From Trichosporon coremiiforme (taxonomy: Eukaryota > Basidiomycota > Tremellomycetes > Trichosporonales > Trichosporonaceae): a stretch of 64,000 nucleotides of DNA. Numbering within the stretch: position 1 is the stretch's first letter; each line of letters opens with the position of its first letter. A model generated the notes under the pieces. The model worked only from the letters and a program-made list of their open reading frames with translations. It had not been told where the DNA came from and did not search any database. Of the stretch, positions 32,933 through 44,300 are shown piece by piece. The DNA is taken from contig BCJJ01000050.1 in NCBI GenBank assembly GCA_039545355.1, forward strand, positions 1-64,000, written 5' to 3'. Made by a program: the position numbers and the translations under genes.

Positions 32933-35594
32933 GGTGCCGAGGCGGGTGGCGGCCGCAAGATGAGGGTGAAAACAAGAGACTGGGAATGGGTAAGGGGAGG
33001 TGATACGCGAAGGTGGAGAGCGTCGATTCGAAACCAGACAGAGCGGCGTCTACTCTGTGGCCACTGCTATCGGGATCGTTCAGAGTCTGCGAGGTGGAGC
33101 AGTGGTATGATAACGAGGTGCAGACAATGCAAAGCGAGGTCGGGTTGTGAGAAGGGCCGCGGCTGCCTCGGGTCAGCGTTGACGGAGCTGTCGGCTCGAA
33201 GGGCAGGTTGAGGGGTAGCTGTGGTGAACGTGTTGACAGCCTAGGCTAAAGGGCGCAAGGTGCAGGGTGGAGGATGCGGAACAAGCAAGAAAGGCCGACT
33301 GAAATGAAGCTAGATACAAGCGAAGAAAGAGAAACCAAGAGAGAGGTGTCGCTGGTTGAGAGGTGTACCGAGTCGTGTCGGAGATGAAGTCGGCGAACGG
33401 TGTGGTCTGGTGTGTGTGTGTGTGGTGTGCTTGGCTGGGGTGGGAGGGTGATCGCAGTGATCAGATGGTGATCAGTGATCAGTTCGGTATCGATGCGCAG
33501 GCAGTGGCAGGAAACCCGGGGCAGGGCAGTCAAGCTGGCACGGGGCAGGCGGGGGACAGGGAGCAGGGAAGGTCAGGAGAGGATGCAGCAGTTCCTGGCT
33601 GGATTTGGTGACAATCGGCAATGGCTCTGGCCTTCTGAGCCCTCTGTTCTGACTTTGCACCATGGATCATCCCCTGTCCTGCATGTGCTGGGCAAGAGTC
33701 AAAACCGTCAATGGGTTTGGACGGTTCTCAACCCTACGGGCTTGCGCCGATTTGCTGCTCGTGATGTGCGGTAGTCTGGCCGCCCCGCCTTAGCTCCTGG
33801 ATTCATGCCGCTCCCTCCCCAGGCCCCAGGGCCACCCCGTCATGACACCCAGGACAGAGCGCGGCCGCATCGGGCCGAACCACCAGTCACACGGGCACAA
33901 CGCCTGAGGCTCCGGCATAGGACCAGCCTAGACGCTCTCTGTAAGCCCGAAAGGTCAGGGTTTACGTCGTGCCTGGGCAATGTCGCAGGACACCGTCAGA
34001 CTCCTCTGCCTGGAAAGGCCTCCTCGTGTCTGCACTGCACGACTCCAAATCGTTCCTCGGACGACAGCAATCCGTCTCACATGCTCGCCGACTCCAATCA
34101 CGTCTGCACAACCCCGCATCGAGCCGCGCGACCAGCTTACCCGATCGTCCACAGAGTGGGGTAGGCAGATCCAAGTCGAGCCGCATTCCAGACTGCCTGC
34201 TCGAGTGGCTGCAGCCTCAAACACGGAGCGGCAGAACTCCGGGCTTCTGTCCGGTTAGCGCATCGCTGACAACAAGATCGAGAACGCGGTTTAACCCTGC
34301 GGAGCGGACATGCGGACATCTGTTGCGACGGCGAGACGGCGATACCAGGCAGCAGTTAGGACGGGACGCATCTTGAGATGCATGTGACTGATGCCAGTGT
34401 CATACTGAGTGATGTGCAGCTAAGCGAGGTTGAGGGCGCGGATGTCAGTTTGGGGAATGGGACAGACAGGCAAGGACGCGGAGCGCTCTGAGACGCAATT
34501 GCTCAGGAGCGATTAAACGATTACACGCAGAAAAGGTAGCCAGGGTCATCCACGGCCGCCCTGACCTCCTGATTTGATTAGCTTTTCAGCGCTGGTCGCG
34601 CGTGGCCAGCACCTTGCCGCGATCTTGCTCGCTTGCCCACTGTTTCCCTCGCCGCGGTCAGCTGAGCTATACGATGAGTTGTGCAGTGCCGTGATGCAGC
34701 CCTTCACTGCGGAAGCAGCTGGTCGCATGCGAACATACGGGTATGTAGTACGCGACCCGGTCTCAACCAAGAACACGGAAGGCAGAACAAGGTTGCATGC
34801 CCAGCGGAGATGTCTTACGTTCTCACAGCCTGACATCACAACAGAGTGATCAGCTTCCTACTTTCCTGGCCTCTGGCTCCGACCCCCGATCTCTCTGTAC
34901 CAATTTTCTCGCCGCCGCACCAAGCGCACCATCGAAGCCGCTAAGCGTCATGTCACACCCTGGTCCTAGCCCAAAACACCGTCCCCGCGCCGAAGCCTTT
35001 GACGTCATGCCCATCATCCCGATCGTCTATTTCGCCGCCCTTGTCCATGCCTCCGACCTCGCAAGCGCTACTCGACGCTTACCTGGCAGCGCCGCCGACG
35101 CACTCATGTTCCAGTTCGAGTCGCATGCGATAGTCGCGGCGCAACTTCGCACCGCTTCGAGACGCCATGCATGAAGGACATGTCTGACAGACTCTCACAG
35201 TTGAAACACGCGAGGATCGTCCATGCATAATTTGGACGACGGAAGTCGGGCGTCATGCGAGTCGTGCGACTAGGACAGGGCGCGGCCAGGCAGGGCTAGT
35301 TGCAGGGTGGGACACTGACACTCCGAGCGTTGACCCATTGAATCGTCGATCGGCGACCGCTCACTCACTGCACACCTCAGCTCCAGTCACCCCGTTGCCC
35401 CGCACCAGACAGTGAAGAGTCCAGACACTCCGTGCGCAGCACCTCTGGCATTCTTGAGAGCGCTTTTCTCTGCAGCCTTCCTCCCGACATCCGACACCCT
35501 CATTCTACACTTCCACTTCGCCCCTGCCCCGACCCGACGACTTTCATCAGACTTCAAACGTGTATCCATTGGCCCGCCATATCTAAGCATCAGC
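32933..35594. other. 2.6-kb gene-poor stretch
   Basis: Contains the promoter of the histidine kinase and the far upstream region of the next gene. A (TG)n run lies near 33405-33430. A small ATG frame at 34950-35174 (74 codons, with DVMPIIPIVYFAALVHASDL) has a hydrophobic stretch but no family resemblance; I do not call it a gene. Nothing else is supported. Confidence 0.5.
33405..33430. repeat. short TG microsatellite
   Basis: A run of tg dinucleotides with a few interruptions (ggtctggtgtgtgtgtgtgt) lies upstream of the histidine kinase gene. Confidence 0.7.
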
Positions 35595-37255
35595 ATGGGA
35601 GGCGTGCATTACCACGCTTTCCTTCCCCCTCGCACACTCCTATCCCTGGACGACCCACGGACTTTCCAGCCGGCAGACCACAGTCTGCATGTCATCGCGC
35701 TGCCTGATCAAATTCACCAGGTCGATGCCGAACCGGCACGCTCGGGTCAACCAAGAGAGCCCGCGCATGCACACGCACGCAATCACGGTGAGGTGACTAC
35801 CACTGCACCCCGGATCGTGCGGCGCCGTGGAGATAACAGCGGTGCCGAAGCTGCCGATATCTCTATCACGGGTGAAGCACCAGTCTCGATGCATGCGGAA
35901 AACAGCAAAGCAGCCGATATCGAAGGAGTGGACAACGAAAGCTGGCAGGAAAGCTCTGATTCCGTGCCTCTTCGGAGGTCGCGACGTCTGCGTTCCTCCG
36001 TGCACGCGTCCGGTGAGTCTAATGACCCTGTTCTCAGGCCCCACTAGATGCTGTAGCCTTGCAAGGTTGCAGATTGCAGCGCCAAGTCCCGCAGAAATTC
36101 AAATTCGTCTCTCTTACGTTTCCTGGCTCTCCCTGGGTGACTCCTGGGTGGTGCCTGGCGCACCATGTCGCTTGGAGCCTTTGCGTACTCCAGAGGTCAA
36201 CCTCATGTCATCATCCGGCCCCCAATTTCGTGCAGCAGTGGCTAACAATGCAGGCGTGGAGAGTCTCGACCAGAACAGCCTGTACGCGCACAGCTACAGC
36301 CGCCTGTCGTCGTCGCTAGGCTCTGAGATGTCACTGCCGCAGTCTGCTCGCCCATCGGGTTGGCCGTCGTCGGTATCGAACTTGCCTCGGTGGACACTGC
36401 CACCACCATCGAAGCTGACCCCACTCTGTGATCTGCTCGTCCCGTCGGAAAGGACGTCGCGTAGAAGTGTGCCGCGCAAACGTGTGTCTCTGATTTGCTG
36501 TGTCATTACCGTCAACCCTCCCATTCCGCGGCAGCGTCGATTCCAGTCCAGAGCGCCGGGGCAGACCAACGAGCTCTGGGTCGCGTCCTGGAAGGTGCTT
36601 GCTCCGCCCTCAGGAGATGGTGCGCAGGACCCAGCCAGCTGCACCGTCACGCTGTACGAGTCGTGTGCGCGCGACTGGGGCGGCGTTGTGCGCCGCGGCG
36701 ATGTCGTGCTGCTCCAAGGTGAGTCTGGCCGTCATGTGATTTCGGGCTTGTGGGTTCGCTGGTCCCCATCGTGCGATTACCGAAAAGCAAAAGCATACGC
36801 GCGGACGGCGGCCAAGCGGGCCAGTGGGCCTCCTTTTGGATTCGGGGATTGCCCACCCACCTGCGTTCCTCGCGACACCTCGGTCTTGGCATGTGACCCG
36901 ACTAGCGCAAAGGACCCAGCTAACGCTTCCTGCAGATGCAGAATTTCAGCCTGCGAATCCGACGTCAGACCCCCCTCGTGAGGCACAACTGGTGCTGAGT
37001 CCAAAGAACGGTGCGGTTCCGCCGCAGCCAACAGTGCTCTTCCGAACTCTGCCACGCCGCGACGCGCTCGCCGACGACTATGTCTACCGCCCTGGCGCCC
37101 GTGGCGCCCAGCAGCAAGATGAGATGATGCCTGAGGACAGGGCACTCCGGCCGGACTTGGGTACCCTGGCGCGCTCGGACATTGGTGTCAGGCGTGTCGC
37201 TGAAATGGTGCAGTGGTGCGCTGAGTGGGTAGGCGGTGAGGGACCGTCCGCCTGA
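35595..37255 (+). CDS. unknown protein with an OB-fold-like C-terminal domain
   Basis: Three exons: 35595-36012, 36254-36718 and 36936-37255 (introns 241 and 217 nt), 400 aa. The first half is low in structure and contains RRSRRLRSS. From about residue 215 the sequence becomes compact: KRVSLICCVITVNPP, ELWVASWKVLAP, CTVTLYESCARDW, VVRRGDVVLLQDAEFQPAN, then EAQLVLSPKN and VLFRTLP. This alternation of beta strands with a V.RGDVVLL turn fits an oligonucleotide-binding fold of a single-stranded-DNA-binding type. It ends with RPDLGTLARSDIGVRRVAEM. I cannot name the family; telomere, meiotic or repair OB proteins are candidates. The introns are long for this locus, so the exon joins are less sure, though both preserve frame. 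Confidence 0.6.
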
Positions 37256-37686
37256 TCTTGCAGCGTGTAAGTAGTCTGCCACAAGAAAGGTTCAGTGTCT
37301 ACGTTGTTGTATGCATATATTCTCTGTGTCGTGTGTACTGATCGGGTGACTAACCGCCGCAGCCACTCGCCACAGCCACGGCTGTGTGCGCCGTACAAGG
37401 CGAGGTGTCTTCCTCGTCGCCACCCATGGCTGGCACCGCGCTAGCTGCGACGTAGACTGACCTCGCGCTGATCTGCAGTCTCTTCACGTCTTCTCATTCT
37501 TCACCTCTTGCAACTCCCAGTTTCTTTCAGCTTTCTCCTCACCTCATCCCACCCCTCACTTCGAACCTCCTCCCTCTTCACCTCAAACCCCTCAAAACTC
37601 TCTACAGCAGACGCTCCTTCACCCCCTTGCCACTGCCCTGCCCTGCCCTACCACCAACTACCAACTGTCTTCCTTCCCTCTAGACA
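37256..37686. promoter_or_regulatory. intergenic region with a pyrimidine-rich promoter tract
   Basis: From about 37480 to 37680 the + strand is almost entirely C and T (runs such as ctttctcctcacctcatccc), directly before an ATG at 37687. Such CT-rich tracts are common at fungal transcription starts. No coding frame is supported. Confidence 0.6.
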
Positions 37687-39286
37687 ATGCCGCCGCAACG
37701 CCGCCCTCTCCGTACCCGTTCCTCAGGCGTCCTTCGGCGTGCCGTTGACAGCAAGACTGGCAGGACTGAATGCTGCGCTTGCTCCCGCCGCTCGGGGTGG
37801 GGGTGCCGCTGGTTCAAGGCTGGCCAGCCCGGACCCCAAGAACACGCGTACAAGGTGAGTCATGTGTCACTGATGATTGGCGGGGGCATGTGAGTCCGCG
37901 TCTCCGAGACACAGATCTGTCCTGCCCTCGTCACTCTGGAGATCCTAAATGAGCTTCCATGCTGCTCTGGCTGCTCACAGAGATCTCATTACCATTCAGC
38001 CAGCCATGAATGGGCACAGGTACCCTTCTCGCCCACCTGCCCAACGATCGCTGACTCCAGTGCGAGGTGTTCTATGCAACTGCGGGCAACTTCATCACGG
38101 ACCCCCTCCGCCTGCTGAACCTGCGCATGGTCGTCTCCCAAGTCCTCGGCTACACAGGCGAGCCTCACCACTTGTGAGTGCCCTGTTCCGACACGCCTAA
38201 CATCAGTGGCACCTGTGGCAAGCTCTGGACGCTCGCCGCGCTGAAGTACCGTCTGCGCGACGGCCCCATGGCCAATAGTTTCGTGAGTTCGACCACTGCT
38301 GGCCGTTGAACTGACCCCAGGCCTTGATGCTCCTCCCGCGCCCGGTGCCCAGCAAGCTGCTAGCCACAGTGCAGATGATCGGCCGTAGCGACAAGACCTT
38401 CACCCCTAAGACACACTTTCTCGATAGCAACCCGTTCAGCTCTCTGGGTGTGAACCGCCGCGAGTTCGAGGCCCGCGGCGATCTTAGCCACGTTCAAGTC
38501 GCGATCTGGAGCGCACACGCGTCGTGGCTAGCGCGTAAGGCTGTCGACCTGAAAGTCGACTGGAGTTTGTGGGAGTTTGGCCACATCGCCCCGCCACCCG
38601 ACGAACTGCTCGGTGCACCTTTGCTGCCTGGGTCCTCGTACGCAGAGTTGGTCCCACCTGAGCGGCCGCAGGCACCGACGCCATCGCGGGGAGCAGCCGC
38701 CTCGCATTCGGACACGGTGCCCACGTCGTACAACTGGTTCCTGGGTGACCAGCGGAGGCACCACGAGCCTGACACGCTCGACTCGCCCTCGTCGACGTAC
38801 TCTGACTCATGGGAGGGCTCAAACGAACATCTGCAGGATCTCGTCATGACCCCTCCTCAGCCAAAGCGCCGCGAGCCAGTTAGCCTCGCCGACATTCGCG
38901 CATTCGGGTCGTGGCAGTTGGGCGACGTACCGTCGTTCGGTTCGGATCTCGACTCGCCTACAAGACTGCGCGAACGCTTGTGCCGGCGATCTGAGAACGT
39001 TCTGGGCCGCCCTCTTGCGGAGGACCCCTCGCCGTCACCGCATCGCAAGTGCAAGCGCACGACATACAGCGGGCTTGGGCTCGGCTTCGCCGAGAAGGTC
39101 TCGTTCAAGACGGCTCGCAGCAGCTTTGTGCAGCTCGGCCAGACGACCAAGGCGTGCAGCACGAGCTCATGGAGCGAGTCTGCCTCCTCGTCCTCCACCC
39201 CAGACACACCGACTCGTTCCGGCGGCCTCGCTCGCCCACTCATGCGCGCCCCGCGGCGCGCCTTGCCTCTGTGCCTCATTGAGTAG
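37687..39286 (+). CDS. unknown protein with cysteine-containing N-terminus
   Basis: Five exons: 37687-37854, 37915-38019, 38061-38173, 38207-38282 and 38321-39286, with introns of 60, 41, 33 and 38 nt; 475 aa in one frame. The N-terminus is basic, then has two cysteine groups (CCACSRRSGWGC and CCSGCSQ) that could bind a metal. A structured core follows: ICPALVTLEILNELP, CEVFYATAGNFITDPLRLLN, LRMVVSQVLGYTGEPHH, GTCGKLWTLAALKYRLRDG, then NREFEARGDLSHVQ-type sequence. The last 200 residues are Ser/Pro-rich and disordered. The intron phases all agree, so the model is good, but I recognise no family and assign no function. Confidence 0.65.
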
Positions 39287-39356
39287 TACATGTTGTAAAT
39301 AACAGTAGCATTAGAGGGAGCTCTGTTATGTGATCTGTTTGCATTCTCCTAAGTCG

Positions 39357-40933
39357 TTACAGCCTGCTGACGAGGTCGAGGGCGTGCGGTCCCAACGCCC
39401 ACTGCCTGATGAGCTTTCCCGCGATAGCAGTCTCGGGCGGGATCTTGGTGATCCTGCTCGCCAAGTCGCCATGGACAGCACACCCGTCCTCCTCACCGGC
39501 AGTCAGAGCGCGGTCAATGGCAGAGTAATCCTTGACGGAGAAGTGCGTCGCGCCCTCGTTCTCGAACAGTCTCGCGACAACAGAACGGGGGAACCACTGC
39601 GCGTCCTCCAGCTCGTTATCGAGGTCGAGGCGGATCTCATCGCTCTCCGCACGAGCATAGCAGCCCACCATGATGTTGGCCGGGAACGGCCACGGCTGGG
39701 AGCTGCTATACCGAACAGGGCCAACCTTGACGCCAGCCTCTTCGAACACTTCTCTGCGAACGGCATCCTCGAAGCTCTCCCCAGGCTCGATGAAACCGGC
39801 AAGACAGGAATAGAAGCCCTTCGGCCACGCCCTCTGTCGGCCCAGGAGCATGCGATCACCGGCCGGGTCCAGGACGCCCATGATGGTCACTGGGTCGGTG
39901 CGGGGATAGGCGAAGTTGTGCAGACCTGTGTTACTGAAGCATTTGGAGGGGTCGGAGAGCGCAGTCGTGCACGCCCGCTTCCACCCGCCCCACAGACTGT
40001 AGGTCTTGGCTCCGCAGGCTGCGCAGTGGCGGTTACGGCCGTTCCAGTCTGTAAGCGCGCGAGCGGTAGCAAACACGCCCGCGTCGAAGGGTTCCAGCGC
40101 ACCGCCGGTCGCGCGGGGGTCGCCCCATGATCCCGTCACTTCCTCGGACTTGGTCTCGGCGGACTCAGCCTTGGTCGCGGAAGACTTGCTAGCCCCGGCA
40201 AAACCCGTGCCACTCGCGTCGATCGCGAAATAGGGCAGCCCCTTGGGCCGCTCGACATTGCCCTCGTTCTCCTTCTCGTACCCCCTTTCGTCGAGCCCCA
40301 GGAAGACAACAGCAGGCGCGCCGACCGGACGCGCCGCCTGGCGGACCTTAACATCTTTGGCGTCCTTGGGCGGATCCTCGAACACAACTTCGCCCAGAAG
40401 AGGGGCGACTTGGGACTGGGACAGGTATTGGATCTCGCTGTAGCGCTTGGTGGGGCAGAGGACCTTGCCGAGGTCGAAGACTAGGAACTTCGCTGTGGGC
40501 AGGTAGCTGTTCAGAATCGAGGCGTCTTGGCGCTGGAAGGAGAGGCGGTTGAGGGGCGGTTGGCCCGCGTAGAAGCTGGGTGTTAGCTGGGGATTAACAC
40601 AGAAACTGGTGAGGATGATGAGGAGGTGGAGATGAAGGGAGGAGTGGGGGGTAGCAGCGGCGACCAGCACGAGACATGCCGTGCCAGGCTGCCAACTGGC
40701 TTCGGCCAGCACAGCAGCCACAGCGGTGACCACAAAGATGTCTCGGTTAGTCACCCCGGCGCCGCAGCGCGCGAGACTCACTTGACAATGTTGTCAGTCA
40801 TTTCAGGCGGTATGAAGCCGTCGTCGCGATGTTCCTTGCTAATGATCGGGGTGCTGGCGAATGCGCGAGTGGAATGTGAGAAGACAGGAAGCTGCGAGCG
40901 AAAGAGAGCTAGGAGTGGGCGAACGTAGCGCAT
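39357..40933 (-). CDS. NPY1: NADH pyrophosphatase, Nudix family, with PTS1-like end
   Basis: Two exons (40933-40782 and 40575-39357, intron 206 nt) give 456 aa. It hydrolyses NAD(H) to NMN(H) and AMP; the fungal enzyme is peroxisomal. The splice creates NFYAGQPPLNRLSF, typical of the family N-terminus. The zinc ribbon is HCAACG with a second, changed half (RACTTALSDPSKC), followed by YPRTDPVTIM. The Nudix box is GFIEPGESFEDAVRREVFEE plus AG, and the NADH-specific SQPWPFP follows. It ends in SRL, a valid peroxisomal type-1 signal. The chosen start (MRYVRPLLALFRSQLPVF) gives an Arg-rich, mitochondrial-like leader; a later Met (MTDNIVNFYAG) would make a leaderless form. Confidence 0.92.
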
Positions 40934-41302
40934 GGACTGGACGGTGGAGAGCTGGCCATGGGGTGCCGGTGAGGTAAGCACCCGGATCAGGCGCCAGGCG
41001 CCCTGGCGTGCCAGACGGACGAGATCGGTGATCGCCGGCGGCGCGGCGGGGTGGTGGATCCGCCCCGCATTCCTTGATGTTGCATTACTCATCAATCCTA
41101 ATCGCGCTCCTAATTGGCTGCCTAATGCAGATGCTGAGTGAGCGAAATGGAGAATCGAGGGAGCAGGTAGAAGTGGAGGTGGAGGCCGACGGTCCGACTT
41201 TCGCTTTCGGCGCTCGAGACGTCTCGATCTCGCTATCTTCCTCGCTTCCTTATCAAGCTAGTAACATTATCTCACAGCATCGAATCCAACAGATGTGGCG
41301 AC
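40934..41302. promoter_or_regulatory. divergent promoter region of NPY1 and the SNF2 gene
   Basis: 369 bp between the two opposing start codons. The NPY1 frame continues open to an ATG at 41095, which would add 54 residues, but I prefer the internal start. No specific binding motif recognised. Confidence 0.5.
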
Positions 41303-44300
41303 ATGGGGGATAACACCAAGGCGGCCACGACGACGGCGGCCACGGACGAGCGATATCTTCCCCTAGGGACGTTGGACATCCGTCTTCCCAACCGGGGACC
41401 GAGGGAGTGGACGCCGGCAGCTGAGGACTTTCGGGATGCGTTAAAGCGGACTGTGGCCCTGTTCGACGCCGAGGATGCGGAGACGGCAGAGAGGGAGAGA
41501 CAGGAAGGAACGCCTAAGAGGAGGGGGAAGGCGAAAGAGGCGACGGAGGGAGATGTGGCCAGAGGTTTGAACTGGCTGATCGGAGATAAGGATATAATGG
41601 TCAAGATGGAGTGGAAGAGGGAAGGCGACTACCCCGAAGACGGCGGAGACGACATGGCCATGGATGTCGATGCTTCTGATGCTACGGCCACCGAGCTCGC
41701 CCCACCCGCTGGATCGGAGGAAGACGTCGAGCCACCAATATCCAAAGGCAGCCCTGCCGATCAGCACGGGGAAGGTCAACCTGAAACTCGTGACCAGGAG
41801 ATCGAAGTCGGATACTGTTCAGACAGTGACCTCTCGACACCGCCTTCCTCGCCTCGCATGTCTCCAACACCTCGACCCTCTGACCTGCCACCAATAATTG
41901 CATCAGCACCTGCTCCCCCGTCCGCACCGACTACGCCGTTGCCGCTGTTAGAGCCGGGACCACCTCCGCCTCCACCGCAACTTTACTCCTGTCGAGTCCG
42001 GATATCTCTTCTGCCTGCCGATTATGGGTGGCGGATAAGCCAACGTCGTACTGTCGCTCTTCGCGCCCTGTTCTCTGTCCTGCGAAAGGGTTGGGACGAG
42101 GGTGATGGACCCGTCCTCGAGGTCTCTGTGAGTCTCCTTCCATCTTTCCTTCCTTTTCAGCCCGAAAGCTGGGAAAGTCTCTGATCTAAGCTTACACCAG
42201 ACCGCGGACATTACGGATATGCAAGCGCTGTATTCGCTGATCGAGTCGCCGCCGGAACCCGCCATACCGCCAGATGCCGAGGGCGATGAAGCTTTTTCAA
42301 CCCTTGCTGCGTATGAGGACCCGGTTGGCGTCAAGACGCCGATGCACAAGTACCAGATTGTAAGTGTTCGAGAGCTGCATCTGGCACTTCGCTGCGTCTT
42401 GAAGCTCACATCAGCGCTCCGTCGCCCGTATGCTCCAGATGGAGACGTATCCGGGCATGATGGTCGACCCGCGGTATTCGCATCTGCTCGATGCAACTGG
42501 GCGGCCGTACTTTGTCGATCTATCGACTATGACCATTCGGTGGTCCCCTGCGAGCTTTGCGCTGTCCCGCGGTGGCATCCTCTGCGAGCAAATGGGCGTT
42601 GGCAAAACACTCATGTGTCTCGCGCTTATCCTCACGAGCAGGCATCAGCCGGTCCGCCCGCCGGCAGGGTTTGGCATCTCGGACGTGACGAGCGACGTGG
42701 CTCTCATGTGGCCCACGGCGGATTCGGCGTCCCTCCGCGGCGCCTTGAGCTTGCACGGACAGGAGTTCTCTCCTCAGATGCTAGCCACAGGGACGCCGAG
42801 TCTTGCCTCGCTCTGTGCCGAGGTACTCGCACGCGAAGCGCCGCATGCCGCGCGCGTGCACGAAGTACCGACGGGGAGCAAGCACCTCCTCGACCGGACG
42901 ACGGTGTACTACCGCTTTCCGCCGCCTGTGCGGCTGCCGCGCGGTGCGAAGCGAGTTCCCTTCGTCCCCGCTGAGCGCTTTGTGCTCGCGAATACGTCGC
43001 TGGTTGTCGTGCCCCAAATCCTCGTGGGGCAGTGGCTGCAGCAGATCGAGGAGCACATCGAGCCGGATACACTGCGCACCCTCACGCTCCAGGACGTGAA
43101 GGACGCTATGCCCCCCGTGGAAGAGCTGGCCAAGTACGATGTGAGTGCCTCAGAGAGCTACGCCAGCCTTGTCACAGCTAACTCCAGATTGTACTCATGA
43201 GCCTTGATAGATTCCGGCGCGAGGCGCGCGTGGACCCCATCGACATGAGCTTGTCGACTGAGCTATTAAGGGCCAGATGGAAACGCATCATTCTGGGTGA
43301 GCTTTCTTGTAGTCGCATGCAGCTGACATCAGACGAGGGCAACATTGCGAACAACACGAAGAGCGACGCCATGATTCTAGCCGAGGCGCTCAGTATTGAG
43401 CGACGCTGGATTGTCAGCGGGAGTGAGTGTACGGTGCATGGTCTGAACTGACCGCAGCACCGACGACCAATCTGAAGCAGGGCACAGAGACGGCGACCAA
43501 GTCTCTCGCAACCTCGGAGGGCATGATGCGCGTGCACTCTGCTGCTGAATCGAGGGCCGGCTCTCATTCCGAGTCTAGAGCTGTGTCACAAGCCCGCGAT
43601 TCACCCGCCGCCATCGAACCCGAAACTCAGAGTGCCCCACCAACGCCACGCTCTGCGACCCGCTGGTCCAAGGCAGACCTCGACGATGTCACGCGTCTCG
43701 GCAATATGCTCAAGGGCTTCCTCGCTGCGGAGGTGTTCCAGGCGGATGAGTTCCGTCGCCTCGTAACGAGACCGTTGTGCGCGGCTAATGGTCCCGCCTT
43801 CGGTGCCGTTGAGCGGATACGTTCCATCATGTCGCGTGTCATGGTGAAGCATCGCCCGGGCGTCATCGATGAGGAAGTCACGCTCCCACCGTCACAGCTC
43901 GGCGCCGAGCTTGTCCCCTTCACTTCTTGGCAGCGCAAGACGTACAATGCTCTCACCGCCCTGGTGGCGTCGAACGTCTATACCTCGGCCGGAGAAGATG
44001 TCGACTTCTTTCTGCACCCGCGCAACGCCGAAGCGTTCCACCAGGTGGTCGCCAACCTGCATTTGGCGTGCACATGGTTCTCGTCAGAAGAGATGGGTAT
44101 AGAGGCGGCTATGGGGCGCACGCAGAAGTACCTGGAGAGTGACAAGCTCAACGACGCCCAGAGGGCGGGATGCCAGCAGGCAGTGCGGCACATCCAAGAG
44201 GCGCTCGCGGATGACGGGTGGCGGCAGTGGATGGCCAGCGGTGAGGCGTCGCTGCCGTACGATGCGGACTTACCTGAAGCTGTCATCCGCGCCTGGGGAC

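Noticed and set aside
34950..35174. 74-codon frame with a hydrophobic stretch
   Set aside because: No motif or splice-supported extension; kept only as a note.
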